From NCBI RefSeq assembly GCF_017876795.1, contig NZ_JAGIOR010000001.1, positions 839,501 through 903,500 of the forward strand: a stretch of 64,000 nt of DNA. The letters are read 5' to 3'. The translations under genes were made by a program, and so were the position numbers. This stretch comes from Rhizobium leguminosarum (GTDB taxonomy: Bacteria; Pseudomonadota; Alphaproteobacteria; Rhizobiales; Rhizobiaceae). The notes under the pieces were generated by a model that saw only the letters and a list, made by a program, of their open reading frames with translations, was not told the DNA's origin and ran no database searches. Shown here piece by piece: positions 1 through 12,000 of this stretch; the stretch's first letter is position 1, and every line of letters begins with the position of its first letter.

Positions 1-254
1 GCCGAAACGCCGACGACGACGGGAAGACGTCCGTCGAGGCGCTTCAGCACACGCTCGACCACGGTCCGCGATTCCTCCGCGGTGAGCTTCGGGGCCTCGC
101 CGAGTTGCCCAAGCACCGTCAGGCCGGTGACGCCGGCGCCCTCGTAGAAATCGACCATGCTGTCGATACTGGCGAGATCAAGCGCGCCGTCATCGGTGAA
201 CGGGGTTACGGCAATCACATAGACGCCCTTGGCATCTTCGGTCAGTCTGGCCAT
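1..254 (-). CDS. DapA/NanA-family lyase (partial, N-terminus)
   Basis: This is the first 84 codons of a dihydrodipicolinate synthase / N-acetylneuraminate lyase family protein, running off the left edge. The visible part starts MARLTEDAKGVYVIAVTPFT and continues with GALDLASIDSMVDFYEGAGV and LTVLGQLGEAPKLTAEE. That is the family's first beta strand, the 'TPF' segment, and the loop that normally carries G-[ST]-T-G-E; here that loop reads GQLGE. The ATG follows an AGAGCACCA leader. The substrate cannot be told from the N-terminus, and the variant loop argues against true DapA. Members catalyse Schiff-base aldol cleavage or condensation with pyruvate. It diverges from priA. Confidence 0.85.
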   Translation of the reverse strand, partial: MARLTEDAKGVYVIAVTPFTDDGALDLASIDSMVDFYEGAGVTGLTVLGQLGEAPKLTAEESRTVVERVLKRLDGRLPVVVGVS

Positions 255-463
255 TGGTGCTCTCCAATTCCGCGGCCGGAGAGCGGGGCTCCGGCATTTC
301 GAATAATCTTTCCGGCAATCTATGCGGCCAATCGCTCGCCCGGCAAGCTTTTCGTATGGGCGCGGGCGATCTCGTCGAAGCGGGTGGCTCAGATTCCCCG
401 CCCGATGCGCCGCCCCGTCTTTGCGGTTCCAATTGCATCGATTTGCGGGCATGGTCTCGCCCG

Positions 464-2680
464 ATGAGCACAGATTCGTCCGATCTCTTTGGCGCGCTTT
501 TCGAGGCACCGCCCGCGAACCGAACGGTTCCCGTGCTGGTGCCGATGCCGGCGCCCAAACCCTATTCCTATTCGGTGCCGGATGGCATGGCGGTCGAGCC
601 CGGCTCGGTCGTACAGGTGCCGCTCGGGCCGCGGCAGGTGATCGGCGTCGTCTGGGATGGCGGCGAGGACGGTGTCGATCCAAAGAAGCTCCGGCCGATC
701 AGCCATGTCTTCGACTGCCCGCCGCTTTCCCGGGAGATGCGCGATTTTATCGATTGGGTCGCGACCTATACGCTCTCGCCGCCCGGCCTCGTCGCCCGCA
801 TGGCGCTCAGGGCGCCAAATGCCTTCGAGCCGGAGCCGATGGTGGAAGGGTTGAAACTCGTCGGCGGCGAACCGGAGCGGATGACGCCGGCGCGCGCCCG
901 GGTGCTCGACACGGCTTCCGACGGCTTGTCCTGGACACGCAGCGGCCTTGCGCATGCGGCGGGTGTGTCGACCAGCGTCGTCGACGGGCTGATCACGCTT
1001 GGCATTTTTGAGACGATATTCCTGCCGCCGCCGCCGGTGGTGGCGATGCCGGATCCGGATTTTGCCGCCGCACGCCTCGAAGGGCCGCAGAAGGCGGCCG
1101 CCGAGGAGATCGTTTCCGACGTCCGCAAGGGCGAATTCTCGGTGTCGCTGATCGACGGGGTGACCGGCTCCGGCAAGACCGAGGTCTATTTCGAGGCGAT
1201 CGCCGAGACGCTGAAACGCGGCAAGCAGGTGTTGATCCTGCTGCCGGAAATCGCGCTGACCGCAAGTTTCATGGAGCGCTTCCAGGATCGCTTCGGCGCG
1301 AAACCGGCCGAATGGCATTCCGATCTCGCGCCGCGGATGCGCGAAAAGGTCTGGCGCCAGGCGGTGACCGGCGAGGTGCGCGTCGTCGCGGGCGCCCGCT
1401 CGGCGCTGTTCCTGCCGTTCGAGGATCTCGGCCTGATCATCGTCGACGAGGAGCACGATCCTGCCTACAAGCAGGAGGACCGCATCTTCTACAATGCCCG
1501 CGATATGGCCGTGGTGCGTGGCCGGATCGGCGATTTTCCGGTCATTCTGGTGTCGGCGACGCCGTCGGTCGAAAGCCAGGTCAACGGGCAGAGCGGGCGC
1601 TACAGCACCGTCCACTTGCCGACGCGTTTCGGCGATGCGGCGCTGCCGGACCTGCATCTGGTCGACATGCGCCGGCACGCGCCGGAGCGCGGCGGCTTCC
1701 TGTCGCCGGTGCTGATCCGGGCGATCGGCAAGACGGTGGAGAAAAGCGAACAGGCGCTGCTCTTTCTCAACCGACGCGGTTATGCGCCGCTGACGCTCTG
1801 CCGCGTCTGCGGCCACCGGTTCCAATGCCCGCAATGTTCGAGCTGGCTGGTCGAGCATCGTTTCCGCAAGCAGTTGCAATGCCATCAATGCGGCCATGCC
1901 GAGCGCACGCCGGAGGCGTGCCCGGAATGCGGCACGCTCGACCATCTTGTCGCCTGCGGGCCAGGCGTCGAGCGCATTGCCGAGGAGGTGGAACGGCATT
2001 TCCCAGAGGCGCGAACGATCGTTCTCTCCTCGGATATCATGGGCGGGGTGAAGCGGCTGCGGCTGGAGCTGGAGGCGATCGCCAAGGGGGAGGCCGATAT
2101 CGTCATCGGCACCCAGCTCGTCGCCAAGGGGCATAATTTTCCGTTGATGACGCTGGTCGGCATCGTCGATGCCGATCTCGGCCTGGCCAACGGCGACCCG
2201 CGCGCCGCCGAACGCACCTTTCAGCTTTTGTCGCAGGTGACCGGCCGGGCCGGGCGAACCGGCCTCAAGAGCCATGGACTGCTGCAGACCTATCAGCCGC
2301 AGCACCCTGTCATGCAGGCGATTGTCTCGGGCGATTCCGACGCCTTCTATGAGCGCGAGATCACCGAACGCGAACGCGCCGTCTTGCCGCCCTTCGGCAG
2401 GCTCGCCTCGATCATCGTTTCGGCCGAAACCCGCCATGATGCCGAAAACCATGCCCGCGGCATGCGCAATGCGGCGCCGCAGGTCTCAGGCATTTCGGTG
2501 CTCGGCCCGGCCGAAGCGCCGCTGGCGCTGGTGCGCGGCCGCCATCGCTTCCGCCTGCTGGTGCACGGTCGGCGCAACTCGGACATGCAGGGTTTTTTGC
2601 GGGCGATGCTGTCACAATCGCCCAAGGAGCGCGGATCGGTACAGGTGCAGCTCGATATTGATCCGCAGAGTTTCCTATAA
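464..2680 (+). CDS. priA: Primosomal replication restart helicase PriA
   Basis: PriA is the 3'-5' DNA helicase that recognises stalled forks and reloads the replisome. Visible features are the N-terminal 3'BD region (PKPYSYSVPDG), Walker A GVTGSGKTEVY near residue 232, the DEEH box near 327, and helicase motif III SATPS. A cluster of paired cysteines lies at about residues 445-490 (CRVCGHRFQCPQC, CHQCG, CPECG), which is the two-zinc insertion. Helicase motifs V and VI follow (IGTQLVAKGHNFP, QVTGRAGR). The frame is open back to 254, but ATG 464 (MSTDSSDLFGALFE) gives 738 aa, normal for alphaproteobacterial PriA. The upstream extension is low-complexity and unlike the family. Confidence 0.95.
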   Translation: MSTDSSDLFGALFEAPPANRTVPVLVPMPAPKPYSYSVPDGMAVEPGSVVQVPLGPRQVIGVVWDGGEDGVDPKKLRPISHVFDCPPLSREMRDFIDWVATYTLSPPGLVARMALRAPNAFEPEPMVEGLKLVGGEPERMTPARARVLDTASDGLSWTRSGLAHAAGVSTSVVDGLITLGIFETIFLPPPPVVAMPDPDFAAARLEGPQKAAAEEIVSDVRKGEFSVSLIDGVTGSGKTEVYFEAIAETLKRGKQVLILLPEIALTASFMERFQDRFGAKPAEWHSDLAPRMREKVWRQAVTGEVRVVAGARSALFLPFEDLGLIIVDEEHDPAYKQEDRIFYNARDMAVVRGRIGDFPVILVSATPSVESQVNGQSGRYSTVHLPTRFGDAALPDLHLVDMRRHAPERGGFLSPVLIRAIGKTVEKSEQALLFLNRRGYAPLTLCRVCGHRFQCPQCSSWLVEHRFRKQLQCHQCGHAERTPEACPECGTLDHLVACGPGVERIAEEVERHFPEARTIVLSSDIMGGVKRLRLELEAIAKGEADIVIGTQLVAKGHNFPLMTLVGIVDADLGLANGDPRAAERTFQLLSQVTGRAGRTGLKSHGLLQTYQPQHPVMQAIVSGDSDAFYEREITERERAVLPPFGRLASIIVSAETRHDAENHARGMRNAAPQVSGISVLGPAEAPLALVRGRHRFRLLVHGRRNSDMQGFLRAMLSQSPKERGSVQVQLDIDPQSFL

Positions 2681-2757
2681 ATCATAACGCCGCCATTTCC
2701 TCCTTTTCCGGCCCATGTCATAAATCACTGATTCTTCCGGGTGATTTGGGGCGATGC

Positions 2758-3147
2758 ATGGAATTCTATTTTCCGACCGAACTCGGCGAGCAGCTGGCGT
2801 TCTGCTCCGCCGCTTTCACGGCGCTCGCCGGCTTCATCATGATGTTTGCTCCGGGCCAAACTTTCCGTCTTCTCGGCCTGCAGGCGCAGGAAGGGCGGCC
2901 GGAAGGATACGGCGAGGGACGCTCGATCGGCGGTTTCTATCTCGGCTTCGGCCTGTCGGCGATCATGCTCGCCCAGGACTGGATTTACATGGCACTCGGC
3001 GCCTCCTTTGCGATGGCGGCCTTTGCCCGGATCATATCGATCCTGTCCGATAAGGGGAGTAATCTCGTCAACTATTTACTCCTGGTTGTGCAGATTGCAT
3101 TGGCCGCGCTGCCGCTGCTCTATGTTTTCGGCTTCACCCAGACGTGA
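2758..3147 (+). CDS. Small conserved membrane protein
   Basis: A 129-aa hydrophobic protein with four likely membrane segments (about residues 13-32, 58-75, 77-97 and 102-125). There is a polar loop RLLGLQAQEGRPEGYGEGRS between segments 1 and 2. I recognise no named domain; it resembles small uncharacterised inner-membrane proteins found beside the atp operon in rhizobia. An in-frame TTG at 2746 would add four residues; ATG 2758 (MEFYFPTELGEQ) seems better. It lies between priA and atpH in the same orientation, and the 255-bp gap before atpH suggests separate promoters. Confidence 0.75.
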   Translation: MEFYFPTELGEQLAFCSAAFTALAGFIMMFAPGQTFRLLGLQAQEGRPEGYGEGRSIGGFYLGFGLSAIMLAQDWIYMALGASFAMAAFARIISILSDKGSNLVNYLLLVVQIALAALPLLYVFGFTQT

Positions 3148-3402
3148 ATCCATCGGCCGGCAGACGGCTTTCCCGACCGGCTTTCAGGCCGTTGCGCAAT
3201 TTTGCGAACAGAAATTCATGTGAAAGGCGTATTCGGGCGTTACGCGTGTTGCGAGTCCGAACATCCTATGTTAGACGGACCCCGAATTTCGGAAGAAGCA
3301 AGAGGCTTCTCTTGTGATTTCTGGGGGAAATCAAAACGAATTCAAGATCATAGGTTCGGCGCCCGCCGAGAGCCGGATTTTGGGTTGAAATCAGGGAAAT
3401 TT

Positions 3403-3969
3403 GTGCCAGTGGCAGACACGTCCCAGCTTACATCTGGTGTTGCCGAGCGCTATGCCTCGTCGCTTTTCGATCTGGCGCTCGAGCAGGGCGCCGTCGACAG
3501 CGTCACCGCCGATCTTGACCGTTTCCAGGCGATGCTGGATGAGAGCGCCGACCTGAAGCGTTTCGTCGCAAGCCCGGTTTTCTCTGCCGAGGACCAGCTG
3601 AAGGCGATCGTCGCCATCAGCGAGAAGGCCGGAATCAGCGGTTTCTTCGCCAATTTCCTGAAGGTCGTGGCGCGCAACCGCCGCCTGTTTGCCCTGCCCG
3701 GCATGATCAAGGCCTTCCGCATCATCGCCGCGAACCATCGCGGTGAAATCTCCGCCGAGGTCACCTCGGCACATGCGCTTTCGCAAGCGCAGGAAACTGA
3801 ATTGAAGGTGGCACTCAAGAGCGTTACCGGCAAAGACGTGACGATTGCTGTCACGGTTGATCCGTCAATTCTTGGTGGTCTGATCGTCAAGGTCGGGTCC
3901 CGCCAGATTGATACGTCTCTTCGTACCAAACTCTCCACTCTTAAGCTCGCATTGAAAGAGGTTGGCTGA
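3403..3969 (+). CDS. atpH: ATP synthase F1 delta subunit
   Basis: The delta (OSCP-like) subunit joins the F1 catalytic head to the peripheral stalk. The 188-aa product starts at GTG 3403 ([22 protein letters not shown]), the normal N-terminus for rhizobial AtpH. The frame continues upstream to 3202, but that extension has no family likeness. The C-terminal signature is complete: [25 protein letters not shown]. It is the first gene of the F1-only operon typical of Rhizobiales, where F0 genes lie elsewhere. The stop codon overlaps the atpA ATG (TGATG), so translation is coupled. Confidence 0.95.
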   Translation: MPVADTSQLTSGVAERYASSLFDLALEQGAVDSVTADLDRFQAMLDESADLKRFVASPVFSAEDQLKAIVAISEKAGISGFFANFLKVVARNRRLFALPGMIKAFRIIAANHRGEISAEVTSAHALSQAQETELKVALKSVTGKDVTIAVTVDPSILGGLIVKVGSRQIDTSLRTKLSTLKLALKEVG

Positions 3970-5498
3970 TGGATATCCGCGCCGCGGAAATTTCCGCAAT
4001 TCTCAAAGACCAGATCAAAAATTTCGGCAAAGAGGCAGAAGTCTCGGAAGTCGGCCAGGTTCTCTCCGTCGGTGACGGTATCGCCCGCGTCTACGGTCTG
4101 GACAATGTCCAGGCCGGTGAAATGGTCGAGTTCCCCGGCGGCATCCGCGGCATGGCGCTGAACCTCGAATCCGACAATGTCGGCGTCGTCATCTTCGGCT
4201 CCGACCGTGACATCAAGGAAGGCGACACCGTCAAGCGGACTGGCGCCATCGTCGACGTTCCCGTCGGTCCGGAACTGCTCGGCCGCGTCGTCGACGCGCT
4301 CGGCAACCCGATCGACGGCAAGGGCCCGATCAATGCGACGCGCCGTTCGCGCGTCGACATCAAGGCACCCGGCATCATTCCGCGCAAGTCGGTTCATGAG
4401 CCGATGTCGACCGGCCTGAAGGCCATCGACGCGCTGATCCCGGTCGGCCGCGGCCAGCGCGAGCTGGTTATCGGCGACCGTCAGACCGGCAAGACCGCGA
4501 TCCTTCTCGACGCCTTCCTCAACCAGAAGGCCATTCACGAGAACGGTCCGGAAGGCGAGAAGCTTTATTGCGTCTACGTCGCCATCGGCCAGAAGCGCTC
4601 GACCGTCGCTCAGTTTGTCAAGGTGCTCGAAGAGCGCGGTGCGCTGAAGTATTCGATCATCGTCGCAGCGACCGCCTCCGATCCGGCTCCGATGCAGTAT
4701 CTGGCTCCGTTTGCCGGCTGCGCCATGGGCGAATATTTCCGCGACAACGGCATGCATGCGCTGATCGGTTACGACGACCTGTCCAAGCAGGCCGTTTCCT
4801 ACCGCCAGATGTCGCTGCTGCTGCGCCGCCCGCCGGGCCGCGAAGCCTATCCGGGCGACGTTTTCTACCTGCACTCGCGCCTGCTCGAGCGCGCTGCGAA
4901 GATGAACGACGACCAGGGCGCCGGTTCACTGACTGCTCTTCCGGTCATCGAAACGCAGGGCAACGACGTGTCGGCCTTCATTCCGACCAACGTGATCTCG
5001 ATCACCGACGGCCAGATCTTCCTTGAAACCGATCTGTTCTACCAGGGTATCCGCCCGGCGGTGAACGTCGGTCTGTCGGTGTCCCGCGTCGGTTCCGCGG
5101 CACAGATCAAGGCGATGAAGCAGGTTGCCGGTTCGATCAAGGGTGAACTCGCCCAGTATCGCGAAATGGCCGCTTTTGCCCAGTTCGGTTCGGACCTCGA
5201 CGCTGCGACGCAGCGCCTGTTGAACCGCGGTGCACGCCTGACCGAACTCCTGAAGCAGCCGCAGTTCTCGCCGCTGAAGACGGAAGAACAGGTCGCGGTG
5301 ATTTTTGCCGGCGTCAACGGCTATCTCGACAAGCTGCCGGTCGCTTCGGTCGGCAAGTTCGAGCAGGGCTTCCTCTCGTATCTGCGTTCGGAAGGCTCCG
5401 CCATCCTCGACGCGATCCGCACGGAAAAGGCAATCAGCGACGATACCAGGGGCAAGCTCACCGCTGCTCTCGATACCTTCGCAAAGTCTTTCGCGTAA
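3969..5498 (+). CDS. atpA: ATP synthase F1 alpha subunit
   Basis: This is the non-catalytic nucleotide-binding subunit of the F1 hexamer, at full length (509 aa). The P-loop GDRQTGKT starts near residue 169. The family signature appears in [22 protein letters not shown], which contains the conserved arginine (SRVGS) that reaches into the catalytic site. The N-terminal beta barrel is recognisable ([20 protein letters not shown]). It overlaps atpH by one base; a 28-bp gap with a purine-rich site precedes atpG. Nothing unusual was seen. Confidence 0.98.
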   Translation: MDIRAAEISAILKDQIKNFGKEAEVSEVGQVLSVGDGIARVYGLDNVQAGEMVEFPGGIRGMALNLESDNVGVVIFGSDRDIKEGDTVKRTGAIVDVPVGPELLGRVVDALGNPIDGKGPINATRRSRVDIKAPGIIPRKSVHEPMSTGLKAIDALIPVGRGQRELVIGDRQTGKTAILLDAFLNQKAIHENGPEGEKLYCVYVAIGQKRSTVAQFVKVLEERGALKYSIIVAATASDPAPMQYLAPFAGCAMGEYFRDNGMHALIGYDDLSKQAVSYRQMSLLLRRPPGREAYPGDVFYLHSRLLERAAKMNDDQGAGSLTALPVIETQGNDVSAFIPTNVISITDGQIFLETDLFYQGIRPAVNVGLSVSRVGSAAQIKAMKQVAGSIKGELAQYREMAAFAQFGSDLDAATQRLLNRGARLTELLKQPQFSPLKTEEQVAVIFAGVNGYLDKLPVASVGKFEQGFLSYLRSEGSAILDAIRTEKAISDDTRGKLTAALDTFAKSFA

Positions 5499-5526
5499 TC
5501 AGGCCCTAAGTTAGGACGGATCACGG

Positions 5527-7870
<2,344 letters not shown>

Positions 7871-7871
<1 letters not shown>

Positions 7872-8110
7872 TGAGCGACGCGCTAGACGAGATATTCTGC
7901 TGCGACTCCTTGAAAGGCGTCGTGGCGGATCTTCCGGAACCGGCAGCGCCGACCATCTATCGCGCCGATAATGGTGTGCTGATGATGGTGGTGGGCCTCA
8001 TCCAGAGCGAAGAAGGCCTCGGTTATCTCGACCAAGCGATAATGCACTGCCCGTTCTGCGGGACCCAATTGCAAGATGCGAAAGCCATAGCCGAGAAGGT
8101 AAGTCACTGA
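7871..8110 (+). CDS. Small CxxC protein between atpD and atpC
   Basis: A 79-aa acidic protein whose start overlaps the atpD stop by one base (TAATG) and whose stop overlaps the atpC start by one base (TGATG). This is strong evidence that it is a translated member of the operon. Residues 57-62 read HCPFCG, a single CxxC that could bind a metal with the upstream histidine or form half of a zinc ribbon. There is one further Cys pair near the N-terminus (FCCDS). I do not recognise the family. A link to F1 biogenesis or regulation is only suggested by position. Confidence 0.8.
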
Positions 8111-8517
8111 TGGCTGACAATTTCAACTTTGAGCTCGTTTCGCCGGAGCGTCTGCTGCTGTCGGAGATGGTGACCGAGGTCGTCATTCCCGCAACCGAGG
8201 GCGAGATGACTGTTATGGCGCACCACGCGCCGACAATGACGACGGTCAAGCCTGGTGTCGTGAGCGTCCGTTCGGCTTCCGGCAAGAAGCAGGACTACGT
8301 CGTATTCGGCGGCTTTGCCGATATCCTGCCGACCGGCTGCACATTGCTTGCCGAATCCGCCGTTCCGGTCGAGGAACTTCACAAAGACGAGCTGACGCGT
8401 CGCATCGAGGCCGCCCGCGCGGAACTCGAGAATACCGAGCTGCATGAGCACAAGTCGAAGCTCGAGCATTTCATCATGGAACTGACGCATCTGAGCGGCG
8501 TCGTCCAGCAGGATTGA
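8110..8517 (+). CDS. atpC: ATP synthase F1 epsilon subunit
   Basis: Epsilon sits at the foot of the central stalk and modulates ATP hydrolysis. The 135-aa product has the beta-sandwich domain (FNFELVSPERLLLSEMVTEV then VIPATEGEMTVMAHHAPTMT) and a C-terminal helical part (RIEAARAELENTELHEHKSK). The length is normal for alphaproteobacteria. Its ATG overlaps the stop of the preceding CxxC gene. It is the last gene of the operon; a strong hairpin terminator starts 24 bp downstream. Confidence 0.97.
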   Translation: MADNFNFELVSPERLLLSEMVTEVVIPATEGEMTVMAHHAPTMTTVKPGVVSVRSASGKKQDYVVFGGFADILPTGCTLLAESAVPVEELHKDELTRRIEAARAELENTELHEHKSKLEHFIMELTHLSGVVQQD

Positions 8518-8541
8518 TTGCAATCGACTGCAACGATCCAA

Positions 8542-8568
8542 GGCGGCTGCGACAGCCGCCTTTTTTTA
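8542..8568 (+). terminator. Rho-independent terminator of the atp operon
   Basis: The inverted repeat GGCGGCTG-CGA-CAGCCGCC is followed immediately by seven T residues. This is a textbook intrinsic terminator 24 bp after atpC. It also separates the operon from the convergent sugar transferase gene. Confidence 0.9.
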
Positions 8569-8664
8569 TTGGTTCATCTCCCGGGAGGGGGCAGGCAGCG
8601 TTCATAGAGGTCTTCAAAGGAAGACGCGGCCGTTATGGTCGCTTTGCGAACATGCCAGATCGTC

Positions 8665-9402
8665 TCAGTAGCCGGTGCCGCCACGCAGCTCGATGACGAG
8701 CGTCTTCCATAGAATCTTCACGTCAAGCAGTAGGCTGAAATGCCTGACATAGTAGATATCGCAGGCGATGCGGGCGCGGGCTTGTAACGGCCGTGCCGTC
8801 GGGCCACGCCAGCCGCGTGTCTGCGCCAGGCCGGTGATGCCGGGGCGCATGATGTGGCGTTGGTGGTAGTCCGGCACCAGCTCCTCGTAGAGCCTGCCGG
8901 CTGCGCGCATATTGATCGCATGGCAGCGCGGACCGACCAGCGACATCTCGCCCAAAAGGACGTTGAAAAGCTGCGGCAGCTCGTCGATGTTGGTCCTTCG
9001 AAGCACAGCGCCGATAGCTGTCAGCCGGCTGTCGCCCTCGACGGTCTGCTGAATGCCGCTCGGATCACAAGCGTCGGCGCGCATCGAGCGGAACTTGAAA
9101 ACCGTGATCTTCCGGCCGTGCAGCCCCCAGCGGATCTGGCGGAAAAATACCGGACCGCCATCGTCGAGTTTGATGAAGAGAGCGATTGCCAGAAAAAACG
9201 GCGCCAGCACGATGAGGGCGCTGGCGGAGGCGACGATATCGAACAGCCGCTTCATGCCCAGCCGCACGATCCACTTTCTTTCGACAAGGGAAAAGCTATC
9301 CGGCTGGCGAATGTTGGAGTTGGCGATAACCAGGGTCTTGGTTTTGTCCTGACGCTGAGACGGATCGAAGCGTGAATTCGTCTTCGAAGTAAAAGCATTC
9401 AT
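8665..9402 (-). CDS. Undecaprenyl-phosphate sugar transferase (ExoY/WcaJ type)
   Basis: This is an initiating glycosyl-1-phosphate transferase that puts the first sugar phosphate onto undecaprenyl phosphate for polysaccharide synthesis. The 245-aa product has one membrane segment at about residues 53-75 (ASALIVLAPFFLAIALFIKL). The bacterial sugar transferase motifs follow: KFRSMR, RRTNIDELPQLFNVLLGEMS then LVGPR, and RPGITGLAQ. The charged N-terminus lacks the multi-span domain of WbaP/WcaJ, so it is of the short ExoY/PssA class. The substrate cannot be told. An acyltransferase gene lies upstream on the same strand, suggesting a small envelope-polysaccharide locus. No linked polymerase genes are present. 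Confidence 0.9.
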   Translation of the reverse strand: MNAFTSKTNSRFDPSQRQDKTKTLVIANSNIRQPDSFSLVERKWIVRLGMKRLFDIVASASALIVLAPFFLAIALFIKLDDGGPVFFRQIRWGLHGRKITVFKFRSMRADACDPSGIQQTVEGDSRLTAIGAVLRRTNIDELPQLFNVLLGEMSLVGPRCHAINMRAAGRLYEELVPDYHQRHIMRPGITGLAQTRGWRGPTARPLQARARIACDIYYVRHFSLLLDVKILWKTLVIELRGGTGY

Positions 9403-9569
9403 AACGCAAGGTCCACAAGCTTAGATGCGATACTGAACTGAAGAGAGACAAATACATGCTCTCGTATCGTTTGTCATCGGTCTAAATAAGAAATTACTAA
9501 CCCGAATGAGACCAAAAATGGGAGTATTTCCTTTTAAATCTAATGCCAGTAGTTGAGCTTGCTGGAGAA

Positions 9570-10790
9570 TTATACTTTGAAAGGAGTAGCCCGATTGGAT
9601 TGGCGGGATGTCAGGCGATTGCCGACGTCGATCGCCGGCTTTTCCAGCATATGATAGCTGAGACTTGCGACCAGAAGGACGAGCGCTGTGGCCAGTCCAC
9701 AGGACTGCAACCAGCCGGTGACGACATTTTCCGAGGAAACGCCGAATGAGCCCGGGTCGAGCCTCTGGATCGATATCAGGATGACCTCCTGCCAGATATA
9801 GATGCCGAAGGAGATCTTTGCAATGTAGCGGACAGGCGCGTTATCGAGCAGCCCGCCGAGTTGTTGCGAATGGCAGAGCGAAACGAGAGCCGTTGCGATC
9901 GCCAGCGGAAAGGTCGGGAAACCATAGGGAATTTCGAGCCAGCCGTAAGCTTCGGCGGAGCCGCCGGGCGATATGACAAGACGGTAGCCGGCAACGGCAA
10001 GAGCCAGCAGCGCTGCGGCATCAAACCAGGCGGAGGGCCTTCTTGGCAGCATGACCTCGATGCCGGCGGCAAGCGCGCCGAGTGCGAAGACGGCGAAAAA
10101 GCCGATCGGATTATATCTCGGCATCCACTCCTTCGCCCCGCCCTCGAGGCCGTATTGCCAGCCGCGTCCGATGTCGTCGAGCGGAAAGACGGTGAGGATC
10201 AGCACATGAGCGAGGAGCACGCCTGCGATGACGCAGAACCAGGCGAAGCGGGCAAGCAACGGACGCTGCCTCAGGACGGGCAAACGAAACAGCAGGAAAA
10301 AGCAGACGGGCAGGAGCACATAGCTGGTGACCTCGAAGGGAATGGACCAGAGCGGCCCGTCGGCTTCGACGGGAAAGAATGTGCGCCAATGCCACTGGCT
10401 CATGAACAGCAGCCCGGAGACGTAGCGGAAGGCGAGCTCCGGCGTCAGCGGCAGCGCAAGCAGCGTCAGGCTGACGGCGAAGCTGACGGTTGCGGCTGCC
10501 CAGAAGCCCGGGGCGATGCGCGCCGCCCTGCGGATTGTGTAATGGCGGAGGCTGGGCATGGTGCTGCCGTCATCGAGCGCGCGCCAGAAGGGATGGGCAA
10601 GAAGAAAGCCGCTGAGCACGAAGAAGATGGCAACGCCGAAATTGCCGAAGCGTAGGATGTTTGCGGTAGATCCCAGTTCGTCGGGAATTCTGCGCATGTC
10701 CAATCGGAGCGCGAGGTGGTGGGCGAGCACAAGCAGACAGGCCGTCGCGCGCAGAAAGTCCGCTCCGGCCAGTCTCTCCTGTTGTCGCAT
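9570..10790 (-). CDS. Membrane acyltransferase 3 family (OafA/ExoZ-like)
   Basis: A 406-aa integral membrane O-acyltransferase of the kind that acetylates polysaccharides, LPS or Nod factor. The N-terminus shows the family opening ADFLRATACLLVLAHHLAL (catalytic His in the first membrane helix) and then FGVAIFFVLSGFLLAHPFWR. About ten hydrophobic segments follow. The C-terminal FGIYIWQEVILI matches the conserved last-but-one helix. A 167-bp AT-rich gap separates it from the sugar transferase, so co-transcription is possible but unproven. A two-hairpin repeat lies just upstream of its start. Confidence 0.88.
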   Translation of the reverse strand: MRQQERLAGADFLRATACLLVLAHHLALRLDMRRIPDELGSTANILRFGNFGVAIFFVLSGFLLAHPFWRALDDGSTMPSLRHYTIRRAARIAPGFWAAATVSFAVSLTLLALPLTPELAFRYVSGLLFMSQWHWRTFFPVEADGPLWSIPFEVTSYVLLPVCFFLLFRLPVLRQRPLLARFAWFCVIAGVLLAHVLILTVFPLDDIGRGWQYGLEGGAKEWMPRYNPIGFFAVFALGALAAGIEVMLPRRPSAWFDAAALLALAVAGYRLVISPGGSAEAYGWLEIPYGFPTFPLAIATALVSLCHSQQLGGLLDNAPVRYIAKISFGIYIWQEVILISIQRLDPGSFGVSSENVVTGWLQSCGLATALVLLVASLSYHMLEKPAIDVGNRLTSRQSNRATPFKV

Positions 10791-10805
10791 CCTGTCCCTC
10801 GCCTT

Positions 10806-10918
10806 AGAACAGGATGATTTTAGGCCCGGTGGACCTAAATCTGAATCCTGTTCTAAATTAAATAGTTAGAGCATGATGTCATAAGAAAACCGCGCGCACT
10901 TTTCGGCATCATGCTCTA
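10806..10918. repeat. Composite two-hairpin intergenic repeat, copy 1 (inverted)
   Basis: One palindrome opens AGAACAGGAT and closes ATCCTGTTCT; a second opens AGAGCATGATG and closes CATCATGCTCT. They are joined by a short AT-rich linker. The same unit occurs at 12001-12112, 37263-37373 and 48801-48913; this copy is in the opposite orientation. It resembles the rhizobial intergenic mosaic elements (RIME) of the literature; exact family assignment needs a search. It separates the thiamin-operon binding protein from the acyltransferase gene. Confidence 0.9.
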
Positions 10919-10968
10919 GTTCAAGACTTTGCTGCGGAACGCGGTGCCGGGCAAGGCCAGGGCTGGGC

Positions 10969-11979
10969 TTAGGCCAGCAGTTCGTTGGTATAATAGGTGG
11001 AAAAGTCCGGCTTCTCCTTGAGTGCGGCGCCATTCGCGTCGACCAGGATGCCGTTCTCGACCAGGAAGCCGCCGATGGCATCGGCCTTGGCCGGGTCGAG
11101 GGTGCCGATCACGCCGGCCTCGGACTTCAGGAAGTGTCCGTCGATCAATGCCTTCTGCGAAGCTTTCACCAGTTCCGTGTTCATCAGTGCGCCGTTGCTT
11201 GCTGATATCAGCAGCTCGCAGGCTTCGTCGGGATGATCGACGGAATAGGCATAACCCTTTCGCGTTGCCTGAATGAAAGCGCGGGCATTTTCCGGACTTG
11301 CCGAGAGATAGGCGTCGCTGGAGACGATGACCGTCGTCTGCTCGTCGGGAACGCCATAATCGGCATAATGGAAGCGGCCGATCTTGCGGTTTTCCAGCTC
11401 GGCGGCGATGCCTTCCCAGGTATAGATCTCCAGCGTGAAATCGATCGAGCCATTGTCCAGCGCCTCGTAGGCGGAGGTGCCGAGCGTGACGGTCTTGACC
11501 TCGCCTTTGCCGCCATCGTTGCGGATCATCGCGGAAATCAAAGCGCTCTCCCAGGTTCCGCCGAAGCCGCCATAGGTCTTGCCGTCGAGGTCCCTAGGGC
11601 TCTTGATGTCGTCGCGTCCGCCTTTGTAGATCAGGCGCGCTGTTTCGGTCTGGACGACGCCGTAGACCATCTTCACGTCGCCGCCGGCGGCGCGCTGCAT
11701 GAGGGCCTCGATCTCGCTGCTGATGCCGAAATCGGCGACGCCGTTCGACACCAGCGTTCCGGCGCTGGTGTCGGTGAATGGAAGGATCTCGACGTCGAGA
11801 CCGGCGGCCTCGTAGAAGCCCTTCGCCTTGGCGACATAGATGCCGATATGGTTGGTGTTGGGCGTCCAATCAAGCGCCATGCGCACCTTTGCGGGCGCCG
11901 ACTGGGCGAAGGCCGGGCGGCCGGCAAGGCTTGCGGCGATGGCGGCGAAGATCGTCTGGCGACGGGTGAGAAGCAGCAT
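10969..11979 (-). CDS. thiY: ABC transporter substrate-binding protein, thiamin precursor (ThiY/NMT1-like)
   Basis: This is a periplasmic binding protein of the NMT1/ThiY/SsuA family. The 336-aa product has a signal peptide (MLLLTRRQTIFAAIAASLAG, cleavage near PAFA|QS). The mature start VRMALDWTPNTNHIGIYVAK is the signature of HMP/formylaminopyrimidine-binding proteins. GGFGGTWESALI matches the ligand loop. The frame is open to 12036, but the upstream part is repeat sequence, and ATG 11979 has a GAGGAGGT site, so it is chosen. It is the last gene of a TPP-riboswitch operon, which supports a thiamin pyrimidine-precursor ligand. Gene name by analogy. Confidence 0.85.
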   Translation of the reverse strand: MLLLTRRQTIFAAIAASLAGRPAFAQSAPAKVRMALDWTPNTNHIGIYVAKAKGFYEAAGLDVEILPFTDTSAGTLVSNGVADFGISSEIEALMQRAAGGDVKMVYGVVQTETARLIYKGGRDDIKSPRDLDGKTYGGFGGTWESALISAMIRNDGGKGEVKTVTLGTSAYEALDNGSIDFTLEIYTWEGIAAELENRKIGRFHYADYGVPDEQTTVIVSSDAYLSASPENARAFIQATRKGYAYSVDHPDEACELLISASNGALMNTELVKASQKALIDGHFLKSEAGVIGTLDPAKADAIGGFLVENGILVDANGAALKEKPDFSTYYTNELLA

Positions 11980-12000
11980 GGTGACCTCCTCAGGTCTCTG

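Noticed and set aside
389..2452. 687-aa open frame antisense to priA
   Set aside because: In GC-rich genes the opposite strand often stays open. The sense frame has all PriA motifs; the antisense product is Arg/Asp-rich with no domain.
3202..3402. N-terminal extension of atpH
   Set aside because: Open but unlike any delta subunit; GTG 3403 gives the conserved family start.
3450..4874. 474-aa open frame antisense to atpH/atpA
   Set aside because: It spans two well-defined genes on the other strand and has no family features; it is a codon-bias shadow.
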